Below, piece by piece: positions 25,201-36,398 of a stretch of DNA of 64,000 nt. A program made the translations under genes and the position numbers. The DNA comes from Larix kaempferi. Taxonomy: Eukaryota; Streptophyta; Pinopsida; Pinales; Pinaceae. Under the pieces are notes generated by a model. It was not told the DNA's origin. It ran no database searches and was given only the letters and a program-made list of their open reading frames with translations. The first letter of the stretch is position 1, and each line of letters starts with the position of its first letter. The stretch covers positions 2,310,001 to 2,374,000 of the forward strand of contig BSBM01000636.1 in NCBI GenBank assembly GCA_027924585.1, written 5' to 3'.

Positions 25201-27095
25201 CTAGCTCCTCTCACTATGCGAGATTTTATTTGTATGATACTATGCAACATGAATCCTAAACAAGTGTTTTTCAATAAGAGGTGTGTAGGTGGGAGAAGAT
25301 GCCATGAATTCAGTGATTTGGCATTGTTCCATAGGAAATTTCCTATCGATCCAACACACCCTGGATTGTCAGATATCACAGTTATGTGGAAGAGGTATGA
25401 GTATGTCTCCATGAATCCATCATCTTCTTCATATGTGCCATATAAGAGGATCAAATTTCTCGAGGATGAGATTCCTGTTTCAGATTTCATGGAGAAGTTT
25501 CAAAGTCAGATTTATAAATGCATAAAGCACTCCCATAGGTCCAGGTGGAAAGCTTCAAAATTCAAACATTCTCATGAGGTATTTGAGTTGAGCACCATCT
25601 TATCAGTGGTAGACTTTGCTGAGAACTACACATTTTCTCCTCAGAGAGAGATACAAAGTGAGTACTATCACTCCGAATAGGTGTCTATATTCATACATGT
25701 ATTGTATAGACATGCTCAGGAAAACATTGATGGTAGGGATAGCACTCCTAAGTCAAGGGAGGTGATCAAGGAGTACCATTTTTATGTCAGTGATGATCGT
25801 GAGCATGACACATTGTTCGTTCAACACTGCTTTGGGGTGATTTATGATTCATTCAGGAAGAGAGGCATATCATTTATTGAACATTAGATTTGGTCAGATG
25901 GGTGTGCAGGGAAATATAAATCGGCACGCTCATTTTATTGGTTGAGTCTCCTTCACAAAGAGATAGGAATCTGACACACCAGGAGCTTTTTTGAAACAGG
26001 GCATGGAAAGGGTGAACATGATGGCACGGGTGTGTGTGTGAAACAAGCACTTTGGAGGTACTGGATGAGTCATGGTGCAACCCAACTCAAATGTTCCATG
26101 GAAGTAGTTGATTGGTGCACATGTCATTTGGGGCATCAAGGTCACGAACAAGCAAGGCCGGTGTGCAGGTAATAAACTCCAAACTCAATTAATAAGCTAA
26201 TAACATTCAATATCATCATTTCCAAAAGAACACATACACGATAGGAATTTATATATGACAAATTGAATTCCATGCAGTTTCTTTTGGGATATTTTCCTTG
26301 GTGATGTGAATAGACCCATACCGTGGTATTGTGAGACCATACCTGGTATGAGGGGATTACATTATGTCCGAAGTAAAGACATGGGTGACATATTTTCCAT
26401 TGAAATGAGGAAGTATGCTTGTTTTTGCGATTTTTGCATTGATGCAAATGGATGGGATTCATCACTGTGAAATTGATGTATATGTGAAACCATGGAAATG
26501 TGTCCCTCTTAATCCAAAGGGCCCACATCCAATTCCAACATGGAAATAGATGCACACTGATGAGGCAATGGTCTCATTAGATCATGATCGAGTTTTTAAT
26601 ATGGTTAGGTAAAGTACAAGAGACTTCATTAAGTTAATTAATTCAATATATATTACACATATACAAATGTTGTAGAAATGCACGTAGGTCATTTGAATAA
26701 TATTTGTAATTTATCTTGCAGGTGATATATTCATTGTCATTGCACCCCCCTACAACCAAGAAAATGTGGCATATTATTTGATGTGATGCACACAAATAAA
26801 AAGCAGGTTGGTGCGACCCTATCAAGATGGAGACTTCACATAGCAAATTGGAGACTTGGTTCTAATGGGACACTTTTTTGAAAGAGTGAAAAAACAGGGT
26901 GCTCATATTATTTACAAAGATTTTATGCTTGAATATATATCATACCAATACAGTCATTTGGTGGTGGCAGCTCGGATAGATCTAACAGAAATCAAGGTGA
27001 AGAGAGGTGAGCCAAAGAGATGGAAGATGACAGAAGGTGACCATGATTGTATTATGGAGACTTGCATTCCTATAACCCATTGGCCAGATGAATGA
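22265..27095 (+). pseudogene. Transposase-like gene, four inferred exons, degenerate
   Basis: Exon 1 (22265-22440) codes for a basic start, GSKRKRQRKHARQQNDNEEH, like a nuclear signal. Exon 2 (24230-26168) carries the core, with REKVIEFWDNHSRAMPDRKH, FNMFNKLKPW, CDTCCCRYH, then WSDGCAGKYKSARSF and FFETGHGKGEHDGTGVCVK. Exon 3 (26278-26608) ends in a Cys-rich CFCDFCIDANGW...VKPWKCVPLNP motif split by a frameshift. Exon 4 (26722-27095) ends ITHWPDE and stop. Junctions fit TGCAG/GT sites. Frame breaks lie at an A9 run near 24590 and near 26470. In-frame stops are at 25189, 25678, 25885 and about 25972. I recall the same order of motifs from uncharacterised animal proteins suspected to be transposases. 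The catalytic residues are not proven. Confidence 0.6.
22565..23395. repeat. Tandem duplication in the transposase intron, period 419 bp
   Basis: GACTACAAAATTAGTAACAA occurs at 22571 and 22990, and the following about 400 bp are nearly colinear (AATTTATTTACTATTTATTT, CAAGTGGCTAACAAATG, GTTATTGGAACAATTTTC). The wider intron, 22441-24229, is made of CAATTTTCAAxTTAAATGTACA-like units. Confidence 0.85.
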
Positions 27096-28590
27096 GTTAC
27101 ATGTATGCCACTTGCATCATTGACATAGTTGTCATGTTGTCTTGTTGAATATTTTTTTGGATATTTTTGTGGAGGTTTTTTTATAAATGTATTTTTGTAG
27201 ATGTTATAATGCCAAGATTAAAAATATTAGATGGGAGGCTTTTGTGAAAATTGGGGCATGGTGCTCCAATGTGAATACACTTGAATGTATGGTCAGTGCT
27301 CCATGAACTTCCTCCATAGTAGTTTTATAAATATTTGTTTAGATGCTTTAAAAACAATATTAAAGATCTACTAGATAGTTGAATTGTAATGTGTAGAAAA
27401 CATAATGTAATTGTAAAATTTTGATTTCAAATACAATTGTAATGTAATTGAGAATTTATAATACATCTATACAATGTAAAATTTAAATTTTAAATTGTAC
27501 AATATATTCTAATTTTAAATTTTGATTTCAAATGCAATTGTAATGTAATTGAAATTTAACTTTTAAATTGCAACAACACATTGAATTTTCAATTAAAATT
27601 ACACATTAAATTTTAAATTGTAATTGAATTGTAATGTGTAGACAACATAATGTAATTATAATTTCAATTTTTAATTTCAAATGTATTCTAATTTTAAGTT
27701 TTGATTTCAAATACAAATGTAATGTAATTGAGAATTTAAAATACATCTATACAATGTAAAATTGTAAATTTTAAATTGTACAATGTATTATAATTTTAAA
27801 TGTTGATTTCAAATGCAATTGTAATCTAATTGAAATTAAACTTTTAAATTGTAACAACACATTGAATTTTCAATTGAAATTACACATTAAATTTGAAATT
27901 TTAAGTTCAAATGGTAATTGAATTGGAATGTGTAAATTGTAATTGAATTGTAATGTGTAGACAACATAATGTAATTGTAATTTCATTTTTTAATTTCAAA
28001 TGTATTTTAATTTTAAATTTTGATTTCATTTATGCAATTGTAATGTAGTTGAAATTGAACTTTTAAATTGTAGTTGAATTGGAATTGAAATTACACATTA
28101 AATTTGAAATTTTATATTGTAATTGAATTGGAATTGTAATTTCAATTTTAAATTGCAATGTATGTATTCAATTTTAAATTTTGGATTTGCAACTATAATG
28201 TAGTCGAAATTGAAATTTTAGATTGAACTAAATTGTAACTACACATCGAGATTGAACTTTTATATTGTAATCATTGTACATTAAATTTGCATTTGAAACG
28301 ACAAAACATAAATTTGTAACTGTAATAACTTTTTTCAGATATAATATAAAAAACAATCGATTTCAAATCAGATACAAAAGACATATGAAGACATCAATAT
28401 GATAAAATATACAAAATATGTAACAAAATATCCAAAAGTCCATATCCAAAGTCCATATATGATAAAAGTCCATGTATAAACGATAGAAATCCATATCCAA
28501 AACATGAAAACCTATACATAGATCATCCAAAACATGAAAATATATAAAATATGAAAATATCCAAAACATGGAATGTATACATCATCAACT
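27096..28590. repeat. AT-rich degenerate array between the two convergent genes
   Basis: After the transposase stop come about 250 bp of 3' flank. From about 27400 to 28330 there are reiterated TGTAATGTAATTGAAATTT / AAATTTTAAATTGTAATTG units in loose direct repeat (ACAACATAATGTAATTG at about 27398, 27647 and 27961). From 28380 to 28590 ATGAAAATATCCAAAACATG-like units recur. Non-coding; probably holds both polyadenylation regions. Confidence 0.6.
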
Positions 28591-29052
28591 CATTGGCCAC
28601 TACCCCCACGAGGCCCTTGATCAGCCCTGTGACTGTCTTCATTTGTAGTAGAACGATGCTGGCCTTGATTTGGTAAACTATGAAAGAAGGCCTCGATCTC
28701 TGTCGAGTTAATGGTGATATCTGGCATCTGTGTAGGAATATGGGTAGATGGCCCTTCATCAGGACCATGTGGTCAAGCTGCATCCCAATCATCTCATAAA
28801 GTCATTGCAGCATCAACACCCGCCTGTAGCGATGTCTGTGTAAGATGTCATTACATGTAATAAGTTAGATTTATTAAAAAATAAAACTAAAACATAATTT
28901 AAGTTATAATTCAAAAATTGAAACATAAAGTACAAAAATAAATTACTAAATGTGATTAAAGAATGAATTGGAACATAAATTAAAACTCACGTCTGTGTCT
29001 AAACCCAGATGGTCAGGACCTTCGTGATCCTCATGCCTATCATCAAGAGGAA

Positions 29053-29492
29053 TGTTAGGAACCCATGTCAACCCTTCTATTTACTTTGTTAGTATATTGT
29101 TGTTGGACGCATATGCTTTATAAGTCGTCTCGTAGTATTTGTTGATCCATAGTTTGTCTTATTGTTGTTGGACGCATATGCTTTGTAAGTCATCCCGTAG
29201 TAATTGTTGATCCATAATTTGTTTTGGCCCATGGTTTGTATTGACACATGGTATTGACCCATGCTTTTGGCGCCTAGACTTAGTATGGTATTGACCCATG
29301 GTTTTGGCGCCTAGACTTAGTATATAAGTTTGTGTTGAGACCAATGAAGGTACCATGAAGTTATTTGTATTGAGCTTGCTCAAAGGAGGTTGCCCCCTCG
29401 AAGTGGCCTGCGATCAATAAAAGCGATTCTGAGTTATGTTATTTCTGCTATCTTGTGTGTTTTCATTAATTAATTGTTGCAGGTTCTTCACA
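29053..29492 (+). repeat. 5' LTR of the Gypsy element
   Basis: 440 bp. It includes TATATAAG near 29321 and AATAAA at 29416-29421 as likely TATA box and polyadenylation signal. It is longer than the 3' LTR because a stretch of about 37 bp around GTATTGACCCATG...TAGACTTA is duplicated (about 29247-29320). Confidence 0.9.
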
Positions 29493-29506
29493 TTTGATAT
29501 CAGAGC
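29493..29506 (+). promoter_or_regulatory. Primer binding site, initiator tRNA-Met type
   Basis: TTTGATATCAGAGC directly follows the 5' LTR. The plant consensus is TGGTATCAGAGC, so two changes are present. Confidence 0.75.
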
Positions 29507-30671
29507 ACTTTATTGGGCTCGTTGGGTGGAATTTCTACCAAAATGTTTTTTGCATCTGTTGCAAGTTCAGATATGGGAATAATCCCTATCTGCTTAACTG
29601 TGGGAAGTATTTGGGCATAAGCCCTAAAAATCATTGTGAGGAGTACCACAGGAACCCCAAAGTAGCTGGCCCATTGAGAGGACCTGCCAGCGAAAAGGGA
29701 AACGACCCCTACCTGATTGACTAGTTCCCACCCGTGAGGTAAACCAAGAGTTATCATTTGTGGCAAAGCGGTTATCAGTTTTACCTGAGTCGTGGAGTGA
29801 GGGGTACTGCCCCAATATGCAAGCCGTCATACATCATTGGTGTCTGAGTGAAACCCGTGAACTGTTAGGAAGCCGCACATACTTGGGGTCCATATCTACT
29901 TTCAGTTGAACTGTTTTCGATCACTTCCGCGCCATTTCAGATCCATTCCGAGCCATTTTAGATCCAGTCATTTCAGATCCATTCTCAAAGCCTTTCCAGA
30001 TCCAGCCGTTTCAGATCTATTATAAAAGCCATTTCATATCCAGCTGTTTTCGATCCATTTGGCGTCATTTCAGATCCATCTGTTGCCGATCACTTCCGTG
30101 TCGTTGCAGATCCATCTGTTTCTGATCCCTTCTGTGTCATAGCAGATCCATTCTAGAAAAATAAATAATAAATAAAATAAAAAACTTCCCAGTATGAAAT
30201 TCTGTTTTTTCACCATATCTCCCGTGTTTTCACTTTGTTTCCCTTGAAACTTCCCTGACACCCCTGTAATCTCATTCTGCATCTTTCATTCCTAAGGACC
30301 CTATCCCAAATTCCACTTCCCAAAGCCAGAAATCTCACATTTTTTCATTTTTAGGGTTTGCCATAACTTCTTTAATTTTCACCCACTCGCCTCCAAATTT
30401 TTCCTCCGTGTTCATTCTGTATTTCTGTTTCTTTGTCCCTCTTTGACAAATTTTGTCATTCTTTCACCCCGCTTCTGAAATCCCCATTTTTTGCTTCCAT
30501 GTCCATCAAAAAGTGTCCAAGGCCTAGTCAAATCCCAATTACCCATCCGAGTTTTTCCCAAATCCAAATTTCTCTTTAATAAATAAGCTTTTGTTTGTGT
30601 TTTTCTATCCATTCCCCCCCCCAAAAAAAAAACCGTTGGTTGTGGTTGTCACCTGTGCAAGAGAAAAAACC

Positions 30672-31223
30672 ATGGAGGAAGCACTTGCAGCCATCCAAAC
30701 CAAACTCCAAGATCTGAATGAAAAATTTCTCAACCTCCATCTTCAACATTCAGCCATGAAAAATAACTGACAACAAGAATCTTCTGCAGCCAATGGGTTC
30801 CCTTCTTCCAACAATTTACTTGGTCCGAAGCTTGAATTTCCTCGCTTCAATGGTACTGATACGACTGGATGGATCTATTGTGCAGAATAGTATTTTAGTC
30901 TACATAATACTTTTGATGTCAAAAAAGTTCCACTTGCATCCTTTCATTTGGAATAGGAATCCCTTCAATGGTACCGTTGGTACATCAAGGCTCATGACGA
31001 GCCAAAATGGACAGATTTTTTCCAACTCCTTTTGCAATGATTTGGTCCTAGTGCTTTTGATGACTTCACCGGAGCACTCACTAAACTTTGTCAAAGTGGA
31101 ACTATGAGAGAGTATCAAACAGAATTTTAGAAACTAGCCAATCACACAGAAGGATTATCTGATGAATTCTACAGGAGTTGTTTTATCAATGGTCTTAAGG
31201 ATGAAATCCAGTCAGAGGTTAAA
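30672..31223 (+). pseudogene. gag: Gag of the Gypsy element (several stops)
   Basis: The start ATG at 30672 gives MEEALAAIQTKLQDLNEKFL. Then come GPKLEFPRFNGTD, WIYCAE and the typical ESLQWYRWY, AFDDFTGALTKLCQSGTM, EYQTEF and GLSDEFYRSCFINGLKDEIQ, the plant retrotransposon gag core. Stops interrupt it at about five places, including one at 31020-31045 that fits CGA to TGA. The frame continues into the open region from 31224, which carries the zinc-knuckle remnant CDEKFTRGHRC. Confidence 0.8.
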
Positions 31224-32741
31224 ATGTTCTGTCCCAACATAATGATGGAAGTCCTAGGGTTGGCTAAGTTGGAAAAAGACAAGATTGCATCCCAACAATG
31301 CTCCAAACCCACTTTTGTTCCCTTCCAAAATGTGGGTTCTCAAGGACCTCCCATCCCGCCATCTTCTCGACCAACTCCTATCAAGCATTTGTCTGAAACA
31401 GAGATGCATGCAGGCAGAGAAAAAGGGCTTTTTTATAAATGTGATGAGAAATTCACTCGGGGACATAGATGTGTTCAACAAAAGATCTATCTCTTGGATA
31501 TGGATTCTCCACCTGCCTCTAAAATTGGTGAAGAAGCTCCAGATACAATGGATGATCAGGTCAACATTCAGGAGCCGCCTATTGACCACCCATCTCAGGA
31601 TGAACAACCAGAGATATATCTCCATGCTATATCTGACGTCACCACCCCCCAAGCAATGCGGGTCATGGGTTACTTCAAGAAGATTCCTTTTACAATACTC
31701 ATTGATTCTGGTATCACTCATAACTTCATTGACCCTCGGATCTCCAAACATGCTGATTGTTTTGTCCATCCTTGCTCCAACTTTGAAGTCATGGTTTCCA
31801 ATGGGGGCACCTTACCTTGCAAGGGGAAGTGTCACAATGTGCGTATCTCTCTGGAAGATTATAACCTGCGCTCTGACATGTTTTCCTTGTCCCTAGGCGG
31901 ATGTGATGTGGTTTTCGGCATTCAATGGTTACGCACACTTGGCCCCATCTTATGGGATTTTGCTAAACTTTGGATGCAATTTTCAGTCAATGGGAAACAA
32001 CACAAATTTAAGGGCTTAGAACAAGGGTCTCTCCACATCATTAGTTCACATCACTTGGAAAAGATCCTTAAGAAGAATTCACATGGTGTCATCGCTCAAA
32101 TCCATTCCATTCAGATGCACCCATCAACGATCTCCCCTACTTCCTTGGATAGATATGTAGGTGTTCTTGCTCAACCACTGGGCTTGTCTCCTTCAAGAGA
32201 ACTTTCCAGTAAGAATTTAGCCGCATCTACATCTCAACACGAAATGGTGGCTATTTTGCATGCAGTACAGAAGTGGAAGCCATACCTATTAGGGAATTAT
32301 TTTTGTATCAAGACTGATCTCCAGAGTCTGGAAAATTTCCTGGAACAATGGGTCTCCTTCCCAGCATACCTGAAATGGGTTATCCAACTCATGGGTTATG
32401 CCTATGCGATCACTTACAAGAAGGGTAAGGACATTATGGTGGCAAATGCTCCTTTTTGCACATTTGACGACCCATCTTCTCTTACAACTATTTCTCAGCT
32501 TGTTCCAAATTGGTTGCAATCTATTCAAAAGGGCTATCTCTTCTATGAAATCCATGCTTCTTCATCAGCAGGGCACTCTGGGTTCCTCAAAATGTATGAC
32601 TGGGAAAAATGTAACTTCTTTTGGCAGGGACTAAAAATTACAATTCAACAGATGGTGGCTGACTGTGATACTTTCCAGGTCAATAAGGGTGAAATGAAAC
32701 TCCTTTCGGGACTGCTCGAGCCCTTGCCCATCCCTACATAG
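31224..32741 (+). CDS. pol: Gag C-terminus, protease, RNase H and integrase zinc-finger fusion
   Basis: A 505-codon open frame. Residues about 70-82 hold KCDEKFTRGHRC (zinc knuckle). About 145-250 is an aspartic protease (TILIDSGITHNFIDPR, Asp-Ser-Gly, and FGIQWLRTLGPILWDF). About 300-410 is the end of RNase H (SQHEMVAILHAVQKWKPYLL, YAITYKKGKDIMVANA). About 450-500 is the HHCC zinc finger of integrase (AGHSGFLKMYDWEKCNFFW, CDTFQVNKGE; the final Cys is replaced). The whole reverse transcriptase between protease and RNase H is absent, yet the frame stays open across the join. No catalytic activity except perhaps protease is possible. Confidence 0.85.
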   Translation: MFCPNIMMEVLGLAKLEKDKIASQQCSKPTFVPFQNVGSQGPPIPPSSRPTPIKHLSETEMHAGREKGLFYKCDEKFTRGHRCVQQKIYLLDMDSPPASKIGEEAPDTMDDQVNIQEPPIDHPSQDEQPEIYLHAISDVTTPQAMRVMGYFKKIPFTILIDSGITHNFIDPRISKHADCFVHPCSNFEVMVSNGGTLPCKGKCHNVRISLEDYNLRSDMFSLSLGGCDVVFGIQWLRTLGPILWDFAKLWMQFSVNGKQHKFKGLEQGSLHIISSHHLEKILKKNSHGVIAQIHSIQMHPSTISPTSLDRYVGVLAQPLGLSPSRELSSKNLAASTSQHEMVAILHAVQKWKPYLLGNYFCIKTDLQSLENFLEQWVSFPAYLKWVIQLMGYAYAITYKKGKDIMVANAPFCTFDDPSSLTTISQLVPNWLQSIQKGYLFYEIHASSSAGHSGFLKMYDWEKCNFFWQGLKITIQQMVADCDTFQVNKGEMKLLSGLLEPLPIPT

Positions 32742-32759
32742 ATTTGGACAACTATTTCT

Positions 32760-33155
32760 ATGGATTTCCTAGAAGCGCTCCAGTGGTACAATACCACATC
32801 TAAAAGGATACCATATGAAGCAATCTATGGGCAGGCACCGCCACTTCTTCTTCCATACACCCTCAGCATCTCCCCAGTTCAGGTAATTGACTCGGTTCTT
32901 CGAAATCGCAATCAGATTCTTCTCATTATGCAAGACAATCTTCACATGGAAAGAATTCAACTGAAACAACAAGCCGATCAACACCGTTCTGAGCGCACTT
33001 TTCACACTGCTGATATGGTTATTTTTTATCTACATCCTTTCAAGCAACCCTCCTTAAAACTCAAAAGGTGTGAGTGGCCTAGAATGCAACCCAAGGATGC
33101 TACAGGGGAACCACTCCTTCAGATTCTGCATCAATTTCCACATCTAAAGCTTTGA
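32760..33155 (+). CDS. Integrase end joined in frame after loss of the catalytic core
   Basis: MDFLEAL is the usual start of the integrase core (SMDFIEGLP). It is followed at once by WYNTTSKRIPYEAIYGQAPP, which normally lies about 150 residues further on, after the catalytic Asp, Asp and Glu. The tail (LKQQADQHRSERTFHTADMV, HPFKQPSLKLKR) is the C-terminal domain. The core with the DDE triad has therefore been deleted while the frame is retained. Confidence 0.8.
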   Translation: MDFLEALQWYNTTSKRIPYEAIYGQAPPLLLPYTLSISPVQVIDSVLRNRNQILLIMQDNLHMERIQLKQQADQHRSERTFHTADMVIFYLHPFKQPSLKLKRCEWPRMQPKDATGEPLLQILHQFPHLKL

Positions 33156-33171
33156 GGAAAAAGATTTTTCT

Positions 33172-33184
33172 AAGGGAGAGGGGA
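33172..33184 (+). promoter_or_regulatory. Polypurine tract of the Gypsy element
   Basis: AAGGGAGAGGGGA lies directly before the 3' LTR. Confidence 0.85.
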
Positions 33185-33587
33185 TGTTAGGAACCCATTT
33201 CAACCCTTCTATTTACTTTGTTAGTATATTGTTTTTGGACGCATATGATTTGTAAGTCGTCCTGTAGTATTTGTTGATCCATAGTTTGTCTTATTGTTGT
33301 TGGACGCATATGCTTTGTAAGTTGTCCCGTACTAATTGTTGATCCATAGTTTGTTTTGGCCCATGGTTTGTATTGACACATGGTATTGACCCATGGTTTT
33401 GGTGCCTAGAATTAGGATATAATTTTGTGTTGAGACCAATGAAGGTACCGTGAAGTTATTTGTATTGAGCTTGCTCAAAGGAGGTTTTCCCCTCGAAGTG
33501 GCCTGCAATCAATAAAAGCGATTCTGAGTTCTATTATTTCTGCTATCTCGTGTATTTTCATTAATTAATTATTGTAGGTTATTCACA
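33185..33587 (+). repeat. 3' LTR of the Gypsy element
   Basis: 403 bp, colinear with the 5' LTR apart from the duplication missing here and scattered substitutions. Confidence 0.9.
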
Positions 33588-35172
33588 AGGAATTCTCTTT
33601 ACTTTTCCCTATACAATTTGAAATTCATTTGAAGTTAAGATATAAAACATAAAATCTCGAAAATAATAAAACATAAATTATTTAAACTGAGAAATAATAA
33701 ACACAAATTAAATTGGAACATAAATTATAACTTACCTCGACTACTGTAGTCCACGGGTTGGGACGAGCAAATGGACCAACCGATGGCTCACTACCAAAGA
33801 GTTAATCCATGAATGTGGTCCCCTGCATGGAGCAATAGAATATGGCTCCCTTAAGTATTATTGACCATTCAATTTATGACATATAATATGATGTAACATG
33901 AAAATGTATATACATAATTTTACAAAAGTATACCTTTCATGGAGAAACATATCTACGATACAACCGAAAGTATGCATCTCGGGCTAGCCGAGCATACCCC
34001 TATATGGCCTCTCCATCCAAAAACCTGAGCAGGTCATCATCGACCCACTCTATCTCTGGTTGTGCAGGTGTAGGGGGTGGTCTAGATGCCTCTCCATGCA
34101 CAACAACAACAGCACTTCCCATGGCAGTGAACAATGACTCTGCAATGTCATGTCTAGCCTCTGCAACAAGCTGGGATGATTGTGCCACGTCCGCTGACCT
34201 GATAACCATCCTATCTAGAATCGGTACCAACCTCGGAGGGGGTGGCACGAAGGCAGGGTCTCTACGAGCTCTGGGACGTTGGTAGGAGTGTCCCCTACCA
34301 GCCCCAAAGAACTCAGACCCTGTGCTGGTGTAATCTGGGTGCATATCCAAAACAAACTCTGCATAAATATGTTTTGCAAAGTAAAATGGGACTTGGTCAT
34401 GGTGGGGGAACATGCCCCACTCTCCAATGAATCTAGCATATACATATGGTGCAATGGCCTCCAGCTTAAACTCCCTGAGTCTAAGCGGTTGACCGATAGG
34501 GCGGTCATGAGGAATGTTGAACGAAGTACCCTTGATTTCATGCCCTTTTATGGTGGCTTTGACATACTCCCATTTGTGGGGCCCCATGATATCCTGTCTC
34601 CTCCTTTGGCATGCAAAATTCCAAATGTCACTAAGAGGTCCCACCCTCTTGTAGAGGGCCAGCATGTCATCCACCACTGATAACATCATGAATAATGATC
34701 GTCGGGTGGGATAATCCTCCCTCAATGTGAAGACACATGAGTGCACCCACTCTCGTTGGGTAGTGATATCAGTGAGAGTGATGCATGTGACCTCATCATC
34801 GTACGATCCCCCTAATGGACTAGCAATCCAAACCAAAACACAAATGTTACTGAAAATATATATTATAACTTGCAACTGAAATTCAATGCAGTATATACTA
34901 AAAATTTACTGAAAATGTATCTAACAAAAAATATGCACCTGATGCACTCGTGTCTTGCTGCACATCCCCCTCTTGGGGATCAAGATGTATGCCGTCGAGA
35001 TGAACTGACACACTATCTCTCTTGTTGTTGCCACCAGTGGCTGCTGACCCTGGCATGGACTCACTCCTCGGTGAATGGGAGCACTATCGATGGCCACCCT
35101 GTTGGGTGACGTAGGATCCTCTCGTGCTTTGCCGAGCACGAAGTGATGAAGTTCTCTCTTGAGAAATCTCTG

Positions 35173-36398
35173 TATCACATTTCAATTTCTAATTCTAATT
35201 CTATTTCAAATTTTACATTTAAAATTCAAATTCAAATTTCAAACTTCACATTTCAAATTCAAATTCAAATTTCAAATTCAATTCAAATTTAAATTGAAAT
35301 TGAAATTCAATTTCAAATTTTGATTTGAAATATAAATTTCAAATTCAATTCCAAATTCAATTTCAATTTCAAATTCAATTCCAAATTCAATTTCAAATTT
35401 CAATTTCATGTTCAATTTCAAATTTTTATTTCAAATTTCAATTTCACATTGAATTTCAATTTCACATTCAATTTCATCCTCAATTTTCAATTTCACATTG
35501 AATTTCAATTTCACATTCAATTTCATCCTCAATTTTCAATTTCAAATTCCAAGTTTCAATTTCGATTTGAATTCTAATTACATTTCCAATTCTCAATTTT
35601 CATTTCCCATTTCAATTTCAATTCCAATTTCATTTCAAAATTCAAATTCAAATTCAATATCAATATCATTTTCATTTTATTTTTCAATTTCAACTTAAGT
35701 TTTCAATCTCAAATTTCAAATCAATTTTAATGTCAATTTCAATTTCAATTTCAAGTTACGATTTCAATTTCGATTTCCAATTCTAATTCCATTTCCATCT
35801 CTCAATTTTCATTTCCATTTGAACTTCAATTTTCAATTTTTAATTTCAATTGCATTTCAAATTCAATTTCAATATCATTTTCATTTTCATTTTTCAATTT
35901 TCAATTTCAAATTTAAATTTGAATTTAATCTTGAGTTTTCAATTTCAATTTCAATTTTAATTTGAAATTCAAATTTAATGTCTATTTCAATTTCCAATTC
36001 CAATTGCAATTTAAAATCCATTTCCATTTCTCAATTTTCATTTTTATTTCAATTTCCAATTTCAATTTCGATATCATTTTTATTGACAATTTACAATTTT
36101 AAATTTCAATTTCAATTTCAATTCCGACTGACTTCGCTTTTCAATCTCAAATTTCAAATCAATTTTAATTTCAATTTCAAAATTTCAAATTTGGATTTCA
36201 AATTTAAATTTAATTTCCAATTTTGATTTCAAATTCTAATTCCATTTCCAATTCTTAATTTTCATTTACATTTCAATTTCAGTTTTCAATGTTCAATTTC
36301 AACTTAATTTCAATTTTCAAATTCAATTTCAATTTCAATTTCAATTTGGTTTTCATTTTCATTTTTAATTTTAAAATTTCAAATTGCAATTATGATCA
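35173..36398. repeat. TTTCAA-type array, copy 1 of a 0.9-kb direct repeat from about 35511
   Basis: Reiterated CAATTTCAATTTCAAATTC units. From TTCACATTCAATTTCATCC (35511) to TTGCAATTATGATCAGTGG (36398) the block matches 37110-38037 in the same order, including irregular landmarks such as CAACTTAAGTTTTCAATCTC and GACTTCGCTTTTCAATC. It is non-coding; the in-frame ORFs are low complexity. Confidence 0.85.

Larger units (their letters stand above)
29053..33587 (+). mobile_element. Ty3/Gypsy LTR retrotransposon, internally deleted, target duplication AGGAA
   Basis: Two LTRs (29053-29492 and 33185-33587) both begin TGTTAGGAACCCA and end TTCACA, with AGGAA on each outer side (29048-29052 and 33588-33592). 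A tRNA-Met-type primer site follows the first LTR and a polypurine tract precedes the second. The coding order gag, protease, RNase H, integrase zinc finger, integrase tail is Gypsy-type, but reverse transcriptase and the integrase core are missing. At 4.5 kb it is shorter than a full element. Gag carries several stops. Confidence 0.92.
28591..35172 (-). pseudogene. ORF2 copy B, second gene of the large transposon, split by a Gypsy insertion
   Basis: Function unknown. Five exons are inferred on the minus strand: 35172-34939, 34811-33934, 33822-33736 (87 bp), 29052-28991 joined to one or two bases beyond 33592 (63-64 bp), and 28835-28591. Each has AG/GT edges. The large exon is open over most of its length and includes RPIGQPLRLREFKLEAIAPY, MFPHHDQVPFYFAKHIYAEF and FGAGRGHSYQRPRARRDPAF. 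The 87-bp and 63-bp exons match in order and size the 91-bp and 63-bp exons of the copies at 1-1769 and 47388-49167. The last exon ends PRGGSGQ and is far shorter than the Pro-rich ends of the other copies. Stops occur near the 3' edge of the large exon, in the 87-bp exon and in the last exon. The Gypsy element landed one or two bases from the exon 4 acceptor. Confidence 0.55.

Noticed and set aside
31254-31896. Additional ORFs of 171 (minus) and 203 (plus) codons
   Set aside because: They overlap the Gypsy gag-protease frame, which has clear protease motifs. These are shadows in other frames.
34004-34680. Plus-strand ORFs of 93, 62 and 133 codons
   Set aside because: Antisense to the large exon of ORF2 copy B, which has splice-site support and a homologue elsewhere in the window.
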